Source: Ophioderma brevispina (taxonomy: Eukaryota > Echinodermata > Ophiuroidea > Amphilepidida > Ophiodermatidae). Taken from it: a DNA stretch of 64,000 nucleotides. The stretch covers positions 1 through 64,000 of the forward strand of contig JAMKCH010049087.1 in assembly GCA_023653785.1 (NCBI GenBank), given 5' to 3'. Position 1 is the first letter of the stretch, and each line of letters opens with the position of its first letter. Shown here one piece after another: positions 34,690-46,200 of the stretch. The notes beneath the pieces were generated by a model. That model ran no database searches, was not told the DNA's origin, and was given only the letters and a program-made list of their open reading frames with translations. The position numbers and the translations under genes were made by a program.

Positions 34690-36905
34690 TTTGAATTCTT
34701 CATCTCCAGCTATAGTTTGATATTTGAATCAAATTTTCTTCTTCTTCTGGTTTTATTCCTACCGCAAGTATTCCTACCTCCTTGACACAAACTGCCCATC
34801 TTTGCTTTGGGCCCCCTCTCTTCCTGCTTCCTACGTTGACTTCCATCGTCCGTTTTCCAACATAGGACTGCTCCTTGCGTCCGAGGTGCCCCCACTAACG
34901 TAATCTAGCCTCCCTTAACTTACCACCAAATTCTCCCACCTTTAGCTTGTCTCTAATAGATTCGTTTCTGAGTTTTCATTTCAGCCACCCCCATCTGCCT
35001 TTCCTGCTTCTTGGTAACTGCCACTGCCTCCATTCTATACAACATAGCTGGTCTCGCCATGGTTTTGTACATCTTTCCTTTCACTTTCGGTGGTACCTTC
35101 TTATTGCACATCATTCCTGTCACCTTTTTCCAGCCATTACATCCTGCTTGTATCCGCTTTCTTATCACTTTTCCAGAACATCCATCCTCTGGGACCGTCG
35201 AACCCAGTACTTGAAGTCAGTAGCTTTCGTCGCTTCCACCCCTGCATTTCCGCATTCTCCTTTCCACCGCCAGAACATAAGTAATGTGTCTTCTTCCTGA
35301 TTAGTTTCATACCTCTGTCTTCCAGGCAAGCTTCTGCTTCATCCTTTGTCCCTATACAGCCACCACACATCTGCAAACATGGTGCCTCTTTCCTTACCCC
35401 TTCTGTTATGCAGTCCATGATTATTGCGAAGAGCCATGGACTCGATGCTGATCATGAACACAAACTGTAACGCCAAAAGCGTAACGGTGGTTCCAGCTTA
35501 CTTCCCGCATACATGTCCTGAACTAATTTGCATGAGCTTTTCGCATTTCGCATACTCCAAACAGTTCCATACTTTGGCTCGGTTACACACGATCATACGC
35601 CTTCTCTCAGCCTATAAAGATGCAGTGAAGACATTGTTGTCCCTCATTTCTCTATCTCCTGCCGCAGCGCGAAGATTGCATGTAGTGCTGCGCCCAGGCA
35701 TGAACGCAAACTGCTCTATGTGGCGTCAGTTTTGTTAAAATCCCCGGAGTTACCGTAGTCCTGGATTTGAGCCTCATTTTGTATATTGGCACAGGTGCTG
35801 TGTCTCCAATCATCTGACATTTTCCGTCCTGAGAATCCTGTTGAACAAGTGTCTCAACATCTCCACACCCTTTTGTCCCAAACATATCCAAGCCTCTGCT
35901 GGGATGTTGTATGGCCCTACATACTTTCCGCTCTTGATTTTTTAAGTGCTTCGGGGACTTCCTTTGAGGTCATCTCTACATTCGTTGGCACTGTTCTCTC
36001 CACTCGTTTTCCACATCATAAAGCTGTTTGAAGTAGCTTCTTTGACTGCATCATCCGCAGCCATTACCTTCCCGTTCTCGTTCTTCACTAGCTTTGCCTG
36101 GTACACATCAGCTGGCTCTGTGTGTTTGTTGTTGTGGCCATGATACAGCTTGAATTGACCGTCCTGGTAATCCAGTCTGTCATAGAGCTCCTTGTAGGCT
36201 AGATTTTTACTTTTGTCACCTTCTCTCTGCATTTTGTTGACTCTTATTCACCTCCTTTGTGGTTCCTGCGTTTCTATCAAGGTCTCTGGTCTTCTTCTAA
36301 TCTCTCTTAGCCTTAATGGGCTCCTGAACAGCCTCATTCCACTACCATGGCTCCAATTTATCTTTGACTTGCCTGATGACTCACCATGGGTTTCTTCGGC
36401 TGCCTCTCTGATCTTGCTTAGGATTCCCACTCAATGTGCACCTCCCCCAGTGCTTTCAACTATATACCTTCTGCTTGAAATTCTCCCGGACGCTGGTCTT
36501 CAGCTTCAAAATTTGTCTTCTTTTCCCCTTTCTGTTTTGTCTGTTTTTTCGTCCTGTCTTGCAGATGACCACTCTGTGTTTTCTAGCGACACATTCTAAG
36601 GGCAAGACTGAACAGTCACTGGTATGCTTCATATTTCCTCGCCTACAGGGCAGATAGTCTACTTGCGAGGTGTCTCCACTCTTGTATGTTGACTTTCTGA
36701 AGTACGTGTTCAGGATGGCAATCTTGCTTCTCAAGATTGCCACTACCTTCTCTCTGAGCCATTCGCTGCCGGACCAAACTTTCCCATGATCTCCTCTGCT
36801 CCAAAGTTGTGCTCTCCCACGTGGCCGTTGAAATCACCACCGATTCACAATATCTCCTGCTCCAGGATCTTGCGCATCATATCATCCATCAGCTCCCATC
36901 GCTTC
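34690..36905 (-). pseudogene. RTE-like retrotransposon, endonuclease plus reverse transcriptase, 5'-truncated and decayed
   Basis: On the minus strand, from high to low coordinates: C-terminal half of an apurinic-like endonuclease (IAILNTYFRKSTYKSGD, SQVDYLPCRRG, SVLPLECVARKHRVVI); linker with KNLAYKELYDRLD and KLVKNENGKVMAADD; RT region with MDCITEGVRKEAPC; KRIQAGCNGWKKVTGMMCNK and KVKGKMYKTMARPAMLYRME; and a tail with SYVGK and GRNTCGRNKTRRR. Motif order is that of a single-ORF LINE. Many frame changes and stops interrupt it, and the start of the endonuclease is missing, so it is inactive. The clade call is by overall resemblance only. It lies in the intron after aminopeptidase exon 6, in antisense orientation. 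Confidence 0.85.
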
Positions 36906-37589
36906 CTTTTCCATGAATAAAAAAAAAAAAAATGAAGGGAAAATGAACAAAAATATAGAGGGGTACCCTCGTGAAAGTGTGGGCGGAATCAAGGAGTGGG
37001 GGAAATTCTCAATACAGTGGTAAAAAATGAAAAATGCTTGGATTGCTGTAAAAAGGTAACCAAAAGTGTACGTCTTATTACAAGGATTAAAAAAAGTATA
37101 CTTTGTCTACTTACACATATGGTTACGGAGTTATAAAACATAAAATTTGACAAATGATAATTATTTTCCTGATGTATTGTATGATTTAAAGGGGGATGGC
37201 CCGAATTAACTATATGACGTGTTCATCTGATAGGTTGGCCCTCATTCCATCCAAAAACCCCTCTGTATTTTCGCGCACGATATTTCAATCCGTTTTGGAT
37301 GCGAGAGCAAACGTTATTTTGTAAGCCCATAGAGTACTGTGTAAAATTAATATTGGTCGACCACAATGGTGCACATTTTCCGTTCTACCTTTCCACACCA
37401 AACATCCTTTGGCTCTAAGATTTCACAGGTAAATGAGAAAAATAGTAGCTTTCCTTCTGATACCAAAATGTTGACCACTTCCGGTAAATCTGGGGGCTTC
37501 TTGGGACGAGGGCTATAGCAATCGGGCCATGGCCTTTATTCCATCACTCGCGGTTCAATATTTGATTTTTATACACGAGAATATATGGG
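36906..37589. other. Non-coding stretch, nothing recognised
   Basis: Starts with an A run next to the LINE end. AT-rich, without repeats I can define. Confidence 0.5.
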
Positions 37590-38790
37590 CGGCGGTCCGT
37601 TAGTGTCCAAAAGGTCAAAAACTGAGAAAGGTCTCAAAAAACTGATGAAAGGTCTAAAAACACAACAAATGTCTAATAAAAAAAAACTGAGAAGGTCTTC
37701 AGAAAACAACAAGGTCTAAAAAATCACCATAAAAGGTCAAAAGCTTTACAAATGTCTCAAAATCACTTGTAAAGGTAAAAATCTGTAAAAGGTCTCAGTT
37801 CTTGTTATCAACACAAAGTTAAGTAAAAAAAATTCGCCAAGGTCCTGAAAATCACATAAAGGTCAAAAGCTTTACAACGTTTCAAAACACGTAAATGTCA
37901 AAATCACTTAAAGATCGCAGTTCTCGTATCAACGCAAAGTTAATTCAAACTTCGCAAAGGTCTGAAAATCACATAAGGGTCAAAACTTCACAAGTCCCTC
38001 AAAAATCATGTAAGGTCAAAAATCACGAAAGGGTCTCAGTTTCTTGTTATCAACACAAAGTTACGTCAAAAACTTCGCAAGTCTGAAAATCACATAAATG
38101 TCAAAACTTACCCAAGGTTTCAAAATCCGTTAAAGGTCAAATCACTAAAGGTTCGTTCATCGTTATCAACCGCCAGGTTAAGTCAAAAACTTCTCCAAAG
38201 TCTGAAAATCGCATAAAGGTCAAAAACTTTACCAAGGTTTCAAAAATAACGTAAAGGTCAAAAATCACGTAAAGGTCTCAGTTCTCTTATCAAAGCAAGC
38301 TTAGTCAAAACTTCGCCAAAGGTTGAAAATCAAATAAAGCGTCAAAATTCACAAAGGTCTCAAATCCATGTAAAGTCAAAAATCACGTTAAAGGGCGTAA
38401 GTTACCGTTATCAAAACAAAGTTAAGTCAAAACTTCGCAAAGGTTGAAATCCCCCCACATAAAGGTCAAAAACTACACCAAGAGTTTCAAAAATCACGTA
38501 AAGCGTCAAAATCAGCTAAAGGTCTCAGTCTCGTTATCACCGCAAAGTTAAGTCAAAACTTCGCAAAGGTCTGAATATCACATAAAGGTCAAAAACTTTA
38601 CAAGGTATTTCAAAAAATTCAGTAAAGGTCAAAAATCACGTAAAGGTCTCAGTTTCTCGCGTTATCAACACAAAAAAGTTACGTCAAAAACTTCGCAAAG
38701 GTCTGAAAAATAACATGGAAGGTCAAAAACACAACAGGCTCAAAAATAACGTAAAGGTCAAAAATCAGTAAAGGTCTAAGTTCTCGTTAC
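37590..38790 (+). repeat. Satellite array, unit about 120 bp, eight full copies plus a degraded start
   Basis: Each unit reads roughly 'cagttctcgttatcaacacaaagttaagtcaaaacttcgcaaaggtc', split here only for description, followed by three shorter 'tcac(g)taaaggtc' sub-repeats. Unit starts: about 37797, 37918, 38037, 38156, 38279, 38398, 38527, 38648 and 38780 (partial). Spacing runs from 119 to 132 bp. Copies differ mainly by one-base indels in A runs. The array ends abruptly at GTTACGCGTTCGG. Confidence 0.93.
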
Positions 38791-40463
38791 GCGTTCGGAA
38801 TGCTACACTTGGTGACAGACGGAAGTAATGATAAGAGCGTCAAAATAGCATTTTGAATATGTCGTGATGAGGATGAATTTATTAATGATACGGGCTGTGA
38901 ATAACTAGAGGTAGCAGTCAGTCAGTAGTATTTTTTTGGCAGGCGGACATTGACAACCACCGCGCCTTTGGAACCGGTATTGAGGCAAGATTAAGATATG
39001 GCTGTGTTCGAAAAACACTGCAAGGCAACTGAATACAAAATAAGCTCTCTACGTTAGACTCTTTCCTGCATCTTCGGCAGACACGTCGCCCGGCCAATTA
39101 CAGTAGACCTACTAGTACTAGGCCTGCTGCTACGACCATGACTACTGCCATCCATGCCAGTAGTATAGTAGCCTAAGTAGGACTGCAGTGAAACCGAGTC
39201 TAGTAAGTAGGCCCTAGGCCCTACATCATCATGTACCGTGATCCGGCCTCGGTCTAACAGCCTAAACAGGTAGCGTTTTTACAATTTGGTTTTCTTTAAG
39301 ATAGGGCCTAAATCATAATAATGGACTTGAACTTGAGTATTTATACCGGAAACCTCGAAAATTTGTGAATTTCTGTGAAATTGTTCTATAATTTGTGCAT
39401 GGCCTGTTCTAAAAATGCTGTATTGATGGTTTTTAATATTCACTTCGAGTTCGAAGGGCCATTTTACAAAAGTGCGCTGTGCAACAAGAATATACTACAG
39501 TTCGCATAATATTTCTTTAACACAACGTAGCATGCCATTTCCCGTATGTGTAGTGGCAGTCGGCGCACCGCTTGCATCTTTTATATCGTAACATGTATTT
39601 ACTGCATACGGGTTTCGGTTTTTGCTGGCAAAAACCATTTTACCAGCAAATGGTCAAAAACGGAGAAACCATTTTCCAGTTTTTGCCAGTTTTAATTAAC
39701 CGTCAAAGTTGCAACAATTTGCAATATAAAACATAAATTAGAGAATAAAGGTATGGATTTTTGGAACCGGTACTCTCTTATATTTACTGTCAGAAATTTC
39801 AAAACTTGTACTCACACAAGAGGAGTTTGTTAAGGTATGTGCTTACGTTTGCCCACTTTTTGGTCATTTACTGTCAGTAGAGCGAGATATAAAGACACAC
39901 GAACGTGGCAGTGAGTACTGCAAGGTCCAATAGAGGGCAGGGGGTAAGCTAGTTTTTCAATTGATTTGTGCGGAATGCCAACTGATAGTCTGGTCCCTCA
40001 CTTGTTATCATGTGACGTTCCTAACCATGACACGCACAAAATATTCTGAACTTAAATTTATATCAAATGATGTTACTTTTAGTTGCAAGTGTGTTCAGAA
40101 GTTTGTTTAACAATTCATATTTTACTTTCCACAGAATCATTTGGTGACTGTAAGCCTTGATATTTAATCATATTATGTCAGATCAAATGTACTCAAAAAT
40201 TGACGTAAGGTGGGGGGATGGAATGCCCCACATTACATGTGGCTGTCCACAACCCACTGTAAAGTCGCACTTTTTTTTCCATTGCCAGATCAGATTTGAC
40301 CAATCCCCTGATTGACATCAAATCCTTCACAAACTTCCCTGTTTTGATTTGTGTTTCCTATGTGAGTTTTGGACGTCAAAGCTTTACAAAAATACAATAT
40401 GTGTGTGTGTTTTTGTGTTTTTGTTTTTTGTTCTTCATCTGTGCAACATTTCCCACAATGCAG
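38791..40463. other. Non-coding stretch before candidate exon A
   Basis: Contains 'ctaggcctgctgc' and 'gtaggccctaggcccta' motifs at 39120-39220 and a 'ttttgccag' inverted motif at 39625-39700. A T/G-rich tract at 40395-40440 could serve as the polypyrimidine tract of the following exon. No gene recognised. Confidence 0.5.
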
Positions 40464-40620
40464 CAGTTATTATTGGCTTGTTACCCACAAGGAAATGACA
40501 GCACGATGATCATAACATTTGTTGAAACCAATGTTTGCAGAAGCTGGTACCATGAACGCATTAAACAGGGATCTGTTTATCAGCACTTCATTAGATATGT
40601 TAGAGAAGTTGAAGCTGAAG
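40464..40620 (+). CDS. Candidate exon A of an unrecognised plus-strand gene
   Basis: Open frame LLLACYPQGNDSTMIITF, then VCRSWYHERIKQGSVYQH and FIRYVREVEAEG. Residue composition is balanced (W, Y, C, E, R present) and unlike the AT-rich surroundings. A T-rich tract and the acceptor CAATGCAG precede it; the donor is GAAG|GTAAAG. It would enter in phase 0 and leave in phase 1. The first base past the join makes a glycine codon with candidate exon B. I do not recognise the protein. It lies 5.8 kb beyond aminopeptidase exon 6 on the same strand and does not match the expected next part of that protein. Confidence 0.5.
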
Positions 40621-41486
40621 GTAAAGATATTTGAATAGAAAATTAAAGTAAACCAGATACAAATTGGCCAATGGTCTAAATGCATGAGTGGGGTAATGAG
40701 AGGGTTTTTTTTTGGATTCATCACATTTTTTACATAGGATAGGATGGTTAAAAACATGGCACTAACAATTCTGATCATTTTAAAATAAGACTGCATTGAA
40801 ATCAGTGCATTTTTTTACATAGGATAAGCTCCGGAAAAAACCTTGGTCACCAAAAATTCTGATTAAATCCACTTATCTCCTAGGGTATTAAGATTTATGA
40901 CATTTTATCGTGTTTGGTGCCTAGTTGTCCCTCAACATTGCTTATATAATGATCCTCAAGTAAAATGCACTACATTTTGTAAAAGTCATTCAGGGAAGTG
41001 TTTTCTAAATTGGTGCCAGAAATTTGGCTTCATGGCATCAAAATTGGCAATATCCATCCTATACAACTCCTGATCCATTTAGCGTGTGGATTAGCAAATA
41101 TTCATGTCGAAAACGTATAAGCGCATACTTAAAATTTAATAAATAAAGGTAGCCATCCTCATCGGAAAGATATCATTTACATAACCTTTTTATGGCGACA
41201 AAAAGGAAGTGAATTCTCTGAAGATGCTGTTAACTATCGTTTGACGATATTTTGTCTTATACCTTGATTCCAGTATTTCAGTTTTAGGTTCTTAATAACA
41301 AACTGCGCAAATCATAAGTAATTCAGTCAGCTCTCTATGAATATCCAAAGATGTCAAGCTATGTGTCATTGAATGCCAGTATCAGATGGTGATCTTGATT
41401 GACCCGTGTGACAATAATGTTTTTCCTCAGTCCCCTGTATACATTACCTTCATACTCATAGTCGCCATTTTTATACTGATCCTTTC

Positions 41487-41564
41487 CAAATTTCCCTCCC
41501 CCTTCCTCCCCCCCCCCCCTTCTCTCCCTCCTTCCCTCTCCACCCCCTTTTCCTACCCCCACCG
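41487..41564 (+). repeat. C-rich polypyrimidine tract
   Basis: Almost unbroken C and T for about 78 bases, including a run of 12 C. It lies in the candidate A-B intron. Confidence 0.75.
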
Positions 41565-41906
41565 CAGCTTCGCCTACTCCGCATGGTCCCTACACCTGCT
41601 ACAGCGGCGGCTCACACACTCAAAACCAGGATTCATTTCAGTTCTTTGCTACAACCTAATTAACCAACTGTCATCGCGACTAAGCCACATTTGGGCCATT
41701 ATTTACTGCTATTTTGTCAAAATTTTTCTAATTTTCACCACAAAATAAATCATGTCAAAGTCTGTTGACTTCATAATTGTAATGTCAGTACATATTAAAT
41801 ACTATCATTGGAAGTATAGGGCCTACTGTCATTGGAAAAAAAAAAAAATTCTATGGTCGGCCACCCCCATAGTAATAAAAAACTGATGTCCTTATTCTTT
41901 TGGTAG

Positions 41907-42075
41907 GTATATATGCAATGACGCTAGATGAATCTTACAGAAAGTCTTTTTGTGACAAAGTTTCCTTTTCATCTGTTTTTACTTCATACTCAAGCAGCAA
42001 GGGATATAAAAGTGTAACTGGGTTATTGATTCCTCCCTCACCCTTGCTAACATTTGGAATTATAGCAATTCTTAG
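41907..42075 (+). CDS. Candidate exon B of an unrecognised plus-strand gene
   Basis: Open frame of 169 bases: IYAMTLDESYRKSFCDKV, then FTSYSSSKGYKSVTG and LLIPPSPLLTFGIIAIL. Acceptor TTCTTTTGGTAG is good, and donor CTTAG|GTGAGC is near-perfect. It starts with two bases that combine with the single G left by exon A (GGT, glycine), and the other two frames are closed by stops. The hydrophobic end could be a membrane segment. Phase agreement between A and B across a 1286-bp intron is the main support that both are real. I cannot name the family. Confidence 0.5.
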
Positions 42076-42592
42076 GTGAGCTCAGTACTATAGTTGCCGG
42101 AGAGCGCAACTACCAATTTCCTATGCGAATCAATAATGATGGTCCTTCATTTTGTTTACGATGGAACCCAAATGCAGATGATACCCAAATGGAGAACTAA
42201 TAAAGCTACAACATATCGTACGATTCACAACTGGGCTGGATGGGCCCCAGCCTGCTGTGTTTTTCCCACAACCCAGGCTGGGCTTCGTAAAACGACCACT
42301 TGATTATGGCAATGTCATCAATCCTTGCTTGCATGAACTGCAACTTCCCCATTCCCGAGGATGCTTCAGACGCAGTACCAGAGATGCAAATTATTGCCAT
42401 CTGCAATTTGCAGCTTTGAATTGCGTATATTGATTTGTTTTTGCAACAGTCTTACAGGGTGTCTATTCTTCCGTTATTTGCCCTCAACTTCTTGATGCTG
42501 TGTGGGTCGCATGCCATCGCGGTTTTGTGAATGGAACACATTCGAAAAAAATTGGGGTTGGGTCCAAGAGATGTCAATCTCAGTCTTTTCCC

Positions 42593-44391
42593 GTGGCCAA
42601 AAAAATAGGTACATTTAAATATCCTAGATGTCCTGAAATGTCCTAATCTATACCCATTTTGCGTAAGGTTACATCTTATGTACATTAAGCATGTACCTAA
42701 ATGTACCTACTCCACAGTCCTGAAAAGGAAACCATACCTATTGTGTACCTAAATTGTATACCTATTTTTTGAACTCCTTACAAAAAAAAATCCAACTATC
42801 CAAACTTGTTCCTTCCCTTCAATGTACCTAACTTTCCCTAATTTAAGACTTATTTTTTTTGTTTCCTTACCTATGAATATACTATTTCCAGACTTCAGTG
42901 CTTTAGTGTTTCAAAATGACATTTAACCTATTTCTTACTCTGATGTTTCCCTTTATAACAGTGCACGTGTACCTAAAATTACCTATTTTTGACCAGATAC
43001 ATATTTTTCCATACAAGCATGAAACCGTGAGCATTACTGTAAGGTCAAATTTTTGATTCAAAACCAAACATACTCTATGGTGTTCAATGATGTAATGGTC
43101 ACTGGGAAGTATATTTCTAACGTGCCATTTTGGCAATTGTTTGGGATAAATGGATAAAATATGTGAAATATTGTACTGTGCCATGGATTCAATGGATTTA
43201 GTGGTTTTTTTTGTGTTTTAACTCTGCAACACTAATACACACCTGTGATGTAAAACCCTTTGAAATTAACGGAAGCCATGAAGGTAAGCTTAAATTATTA
43301 AGAAGAGTTTAATAGGGGGGTGGGGACATATGAGTTTACATAATGGAAGCAACAATTTGACATAATCGATATAAAGGCCTGCAAAAGGAATTGTACTATT
43401 ACCTTGAAAAGAGCTGCTAACAAGCAAGCCAGCATCAATCTTCACATAACAGTTTCCGGTACCAAAAGTCACAAAAATTTGTATTTCTCTTTGAAATCTG
43501 TATTGTTAGGTTTGTGTAACAAAGCAATGGCAGCATTCCTTCTTCTTTTTTTTGTTTGTTCATGATCTTGCAGTATTTATTTCACAGTTAAATCAATACT
43601 ACTAACAATTTACAATTCAGTACTATTGGCAGCTCTGTTCCTAAACTCCTACATTAATGGTCTAAAATGAACGGCTTTTAAGTGTTTTAACCATACAATA
43701 CCATAGTCCCTTGTATATTTCACAGCCATGTACGTTTGCATTCAGTGAACCTTCAAACCTTGAACTGATGATAGGGTTACAAATAGCACCTTTTATATAG
43801 AATATCCAGTTTTCGAACTGAAAACTGTTATTCTAGGTATATACCTGGATTAACCTATTTTTTGTACCTACTAAATCCTGTTTTTGTTCCAAATTTCCAA
43901 CTTGTTAGGTGATAACCCTAGAATTTACAGTTTTTTCAAAAAAACCCAAGACGTGATGATTTCTAGGTACAAAATTTACCTGTACCTAAAATATCCGTTT
44001 TTTGAACATAAAACTGTTTTTGTATATAATACCTAGAATCACCTATTTTTGTACCTATAATATCCTGATTTCTGTTTCCAAATCTAACTTTAGGTACATA
44101 AATTACTACACCTTAGTCGCAAGAGGTAGTTATTAGGTATATACCTTAAAATTACGCTTTTTTTGCCAGGTGGTAACCATAATGTAACCTATTTTGATAT
44201 TTAACTGTGACATCAGTTAAATACTTTGCAGGGTTTTTGGTAAATGTAATTTTCTTTTTAGAAATACCTATAAAATACAGATTTCGGTTCCAAATCAAAC
44301 AATTTTAAGGTACCCAGAAATAGGTACATATTAGGTACAGTAGCACATTATAGGTACAACAGTACCTAAATGTACCTATATTTTGCCAGGG
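42593..44391. mobile_element. 1.8-kb TIR element rich in TAGGTAC motifs
   Basis: The left end GTGGCCAAAAAAATAGGTAC (42593) and the right end GTACCTATATTTTGCCAGGG (ending 44391) are inverted. TTCCC flanks both (42588-42592 and 44392-44396). Inside, more than fifteen TAGGTAC or GTACCTA copies are spread over both halves in both orientations, many with 'aaaatatcc' or 'tttttgtacc' next to them. No transposase is evident. The motif could be the binding site of the transposase that moves it, or a short tandem unit that has drifted. Confidence 0.6.
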
Positions 44392-45407
44392 TTCCCATAT
44401 TTGGACCTTGGGTTAGTTGTTCTTCTGACCAAGTATGAACTTACTTAATCAGTCAATGCATATTCAGAAATGACTCATGGTAATTTTTCAACCATATTAC
44501 GCAAAGGTCACATAGGAATCAATTCTAAAACACTCTAGTGGATCAATATTTTGAAGTTTCATGTGGAAAAAAATTCATCCAACTTTATCATTATTATTTG
44601 TTCAGAATCTTGACTTGAATGTAAAAAGTGTTGAAGTAAACTGGACCTACTTACTAAATTCCAGAATTTTTACTTCATATCCCCCTTAAACATGAAATTC
44701 ACACTTGCAACTTTGTTTCACCTGTCAAAAATCCCTCTTGTCTAGTAACCATATCTATGCAAACACCCAAGTCCAGTTATGTGCAATTAACTGCGTATGA
44801 CTTACACTCCAAAGTTTTTAAGCACAGCCGAATGTTGCATACTAGCGGATTCCACAGATTTGACCGAGATTTTCAAGTGTATCAATCAACCCCATGCGTT
44901 AAGTTCCACTGTAAAAGAGTTTTTATCACATTTGGCTTGTAAATAAAAATATTATACTTGGGCAAAGTTTCAAATTACATATGAAATCTCAGCAGTTTTA
45001 GAAAAGTAACTGCAACTGGCTTACCCTGTAAGCAGGAATTAAGAAAAAAAACTGCATGTCAGGAGTGTTACACAAAATGAAATGACCAGTACACAATTAA
45101 AACAAGGCGAACTTGTATTACTCGATGCGTAAAATATGCCCAGCAGAATTCGCAATCAAATGGAAGCGACAACTTAACTGCACTAATTAAAAATTTGGAA
45201 ATAAAACATAATCGTCCAAAGCACTCCATACCATAACTCACCAAAAAAATAACTCTACAAATACATTATCGATGAACTCACCCATAAGTCGCCAAAAAGA
45301 ACTTAAGAATAAACTAAAACTAAGAATAACTCACAAAAACTTCTAAAATGTAATTCCCACCAAAAATATATAGCCATAATAGTACTTTCATGAAAATGTA
45401 TGACAAT
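44392..45407. other. Non-coding stretch, nothing recognised
   Basis: AT-rich; the plus ORF at 44757-44942 has no family features. Confidence 0.5.
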
Positions 45408-46200
45408 TGCATAAGTAAACAGCACGTATCATGTTCACACCAAATAGATTGTATGCCAAAGCCTTTCATGTAGCGAAGGATTTTGAACAGCCGATGTACC
45501 GTTTGCAGCGAAACCTTAAATTGCAACAGATTTATTGCTAATTGCATACCTAAGCGCAAACTAAAACCGCACATATCATGTGCACACAAAAGAGTATGGC
45601 ATCTAAGCCATTATTGTTAGGAAGGATCTTGCAATCAGATTGTACCGTTTCAGCGAAACATGAATATGTTCATACTTCTAAGTAGCTCATTTGCATACAT
45701 CTAAGCCGCGATATTATCATGCACTTTCAAAGTGTGAAAGAAAATGAGGACAAATGTACTTCATGTGGCAAAAGAATTTTGCATATCTGATGTACCATTT
45801 CGTGATACATTAATTATGCCATATTTAATTAGTTATTTGCATACCTAAACCGCCTATACCATGCTGCACTTTCAAATAGCAGAAGAAAGGAAGATGCCAT
45901 TATGCACTTTCAAGAAGCGAAGGTATAATAGACTTTCATGTAGAGAGGATTGTGCATATCCAAATGTACCGTTTCAGGATACATTAATTAGGAATATTCA
46001 TTAGCTCATTTGCATACCTAAGCCGCATAGTCAGCACTTTCAAAGTGCGGAAACAATTGCATGCCAAGATTTATTACTTCATGTGGCCAAAGAATTTTGC
46101 ATATCTACTGTACGTTTCTGATAACATAATGATGCATATTTATTAGATCATTTGCATACCTAAACGTCTATATCACGCACCTTTCAAATTGCAGGAGGGA
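45408..46200 (+). repeat. Satellite array, unit about 150 bp, six degenerate copies
   Basis: Each unit begins near 'tttgcatacctaagccgc', followed by 'atcatgcactttcaaagtgc', 'acttcatgtggc.aaagaattttgcatat' and TGTACCGTTTC, then 'acattaattatgcatat'. Starts: about 45408, 45540, 45690, 45836, 46009 and 46151. Spacing ranges from 132 to 173 bp. Each unit has its own internal inverted motif, CACTTTCAAAGTG. Confidence 0.88.

Noticed and set aside
37590..38790. Regularly spaced repeats that could suggest a CRISPR array
   Set aside because: The whole 120-bp unit repeats; there are no unique spacers, and the sequence context is an animal genome.
43574..43659. Possible exon with frame IYFTVKSILLTIYNS between AG and GT
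   Set aside because: The donor GTCTAA is poor, the segment is short and AT-rich, and it lies inside the TAGGTAC-rich TIR element.
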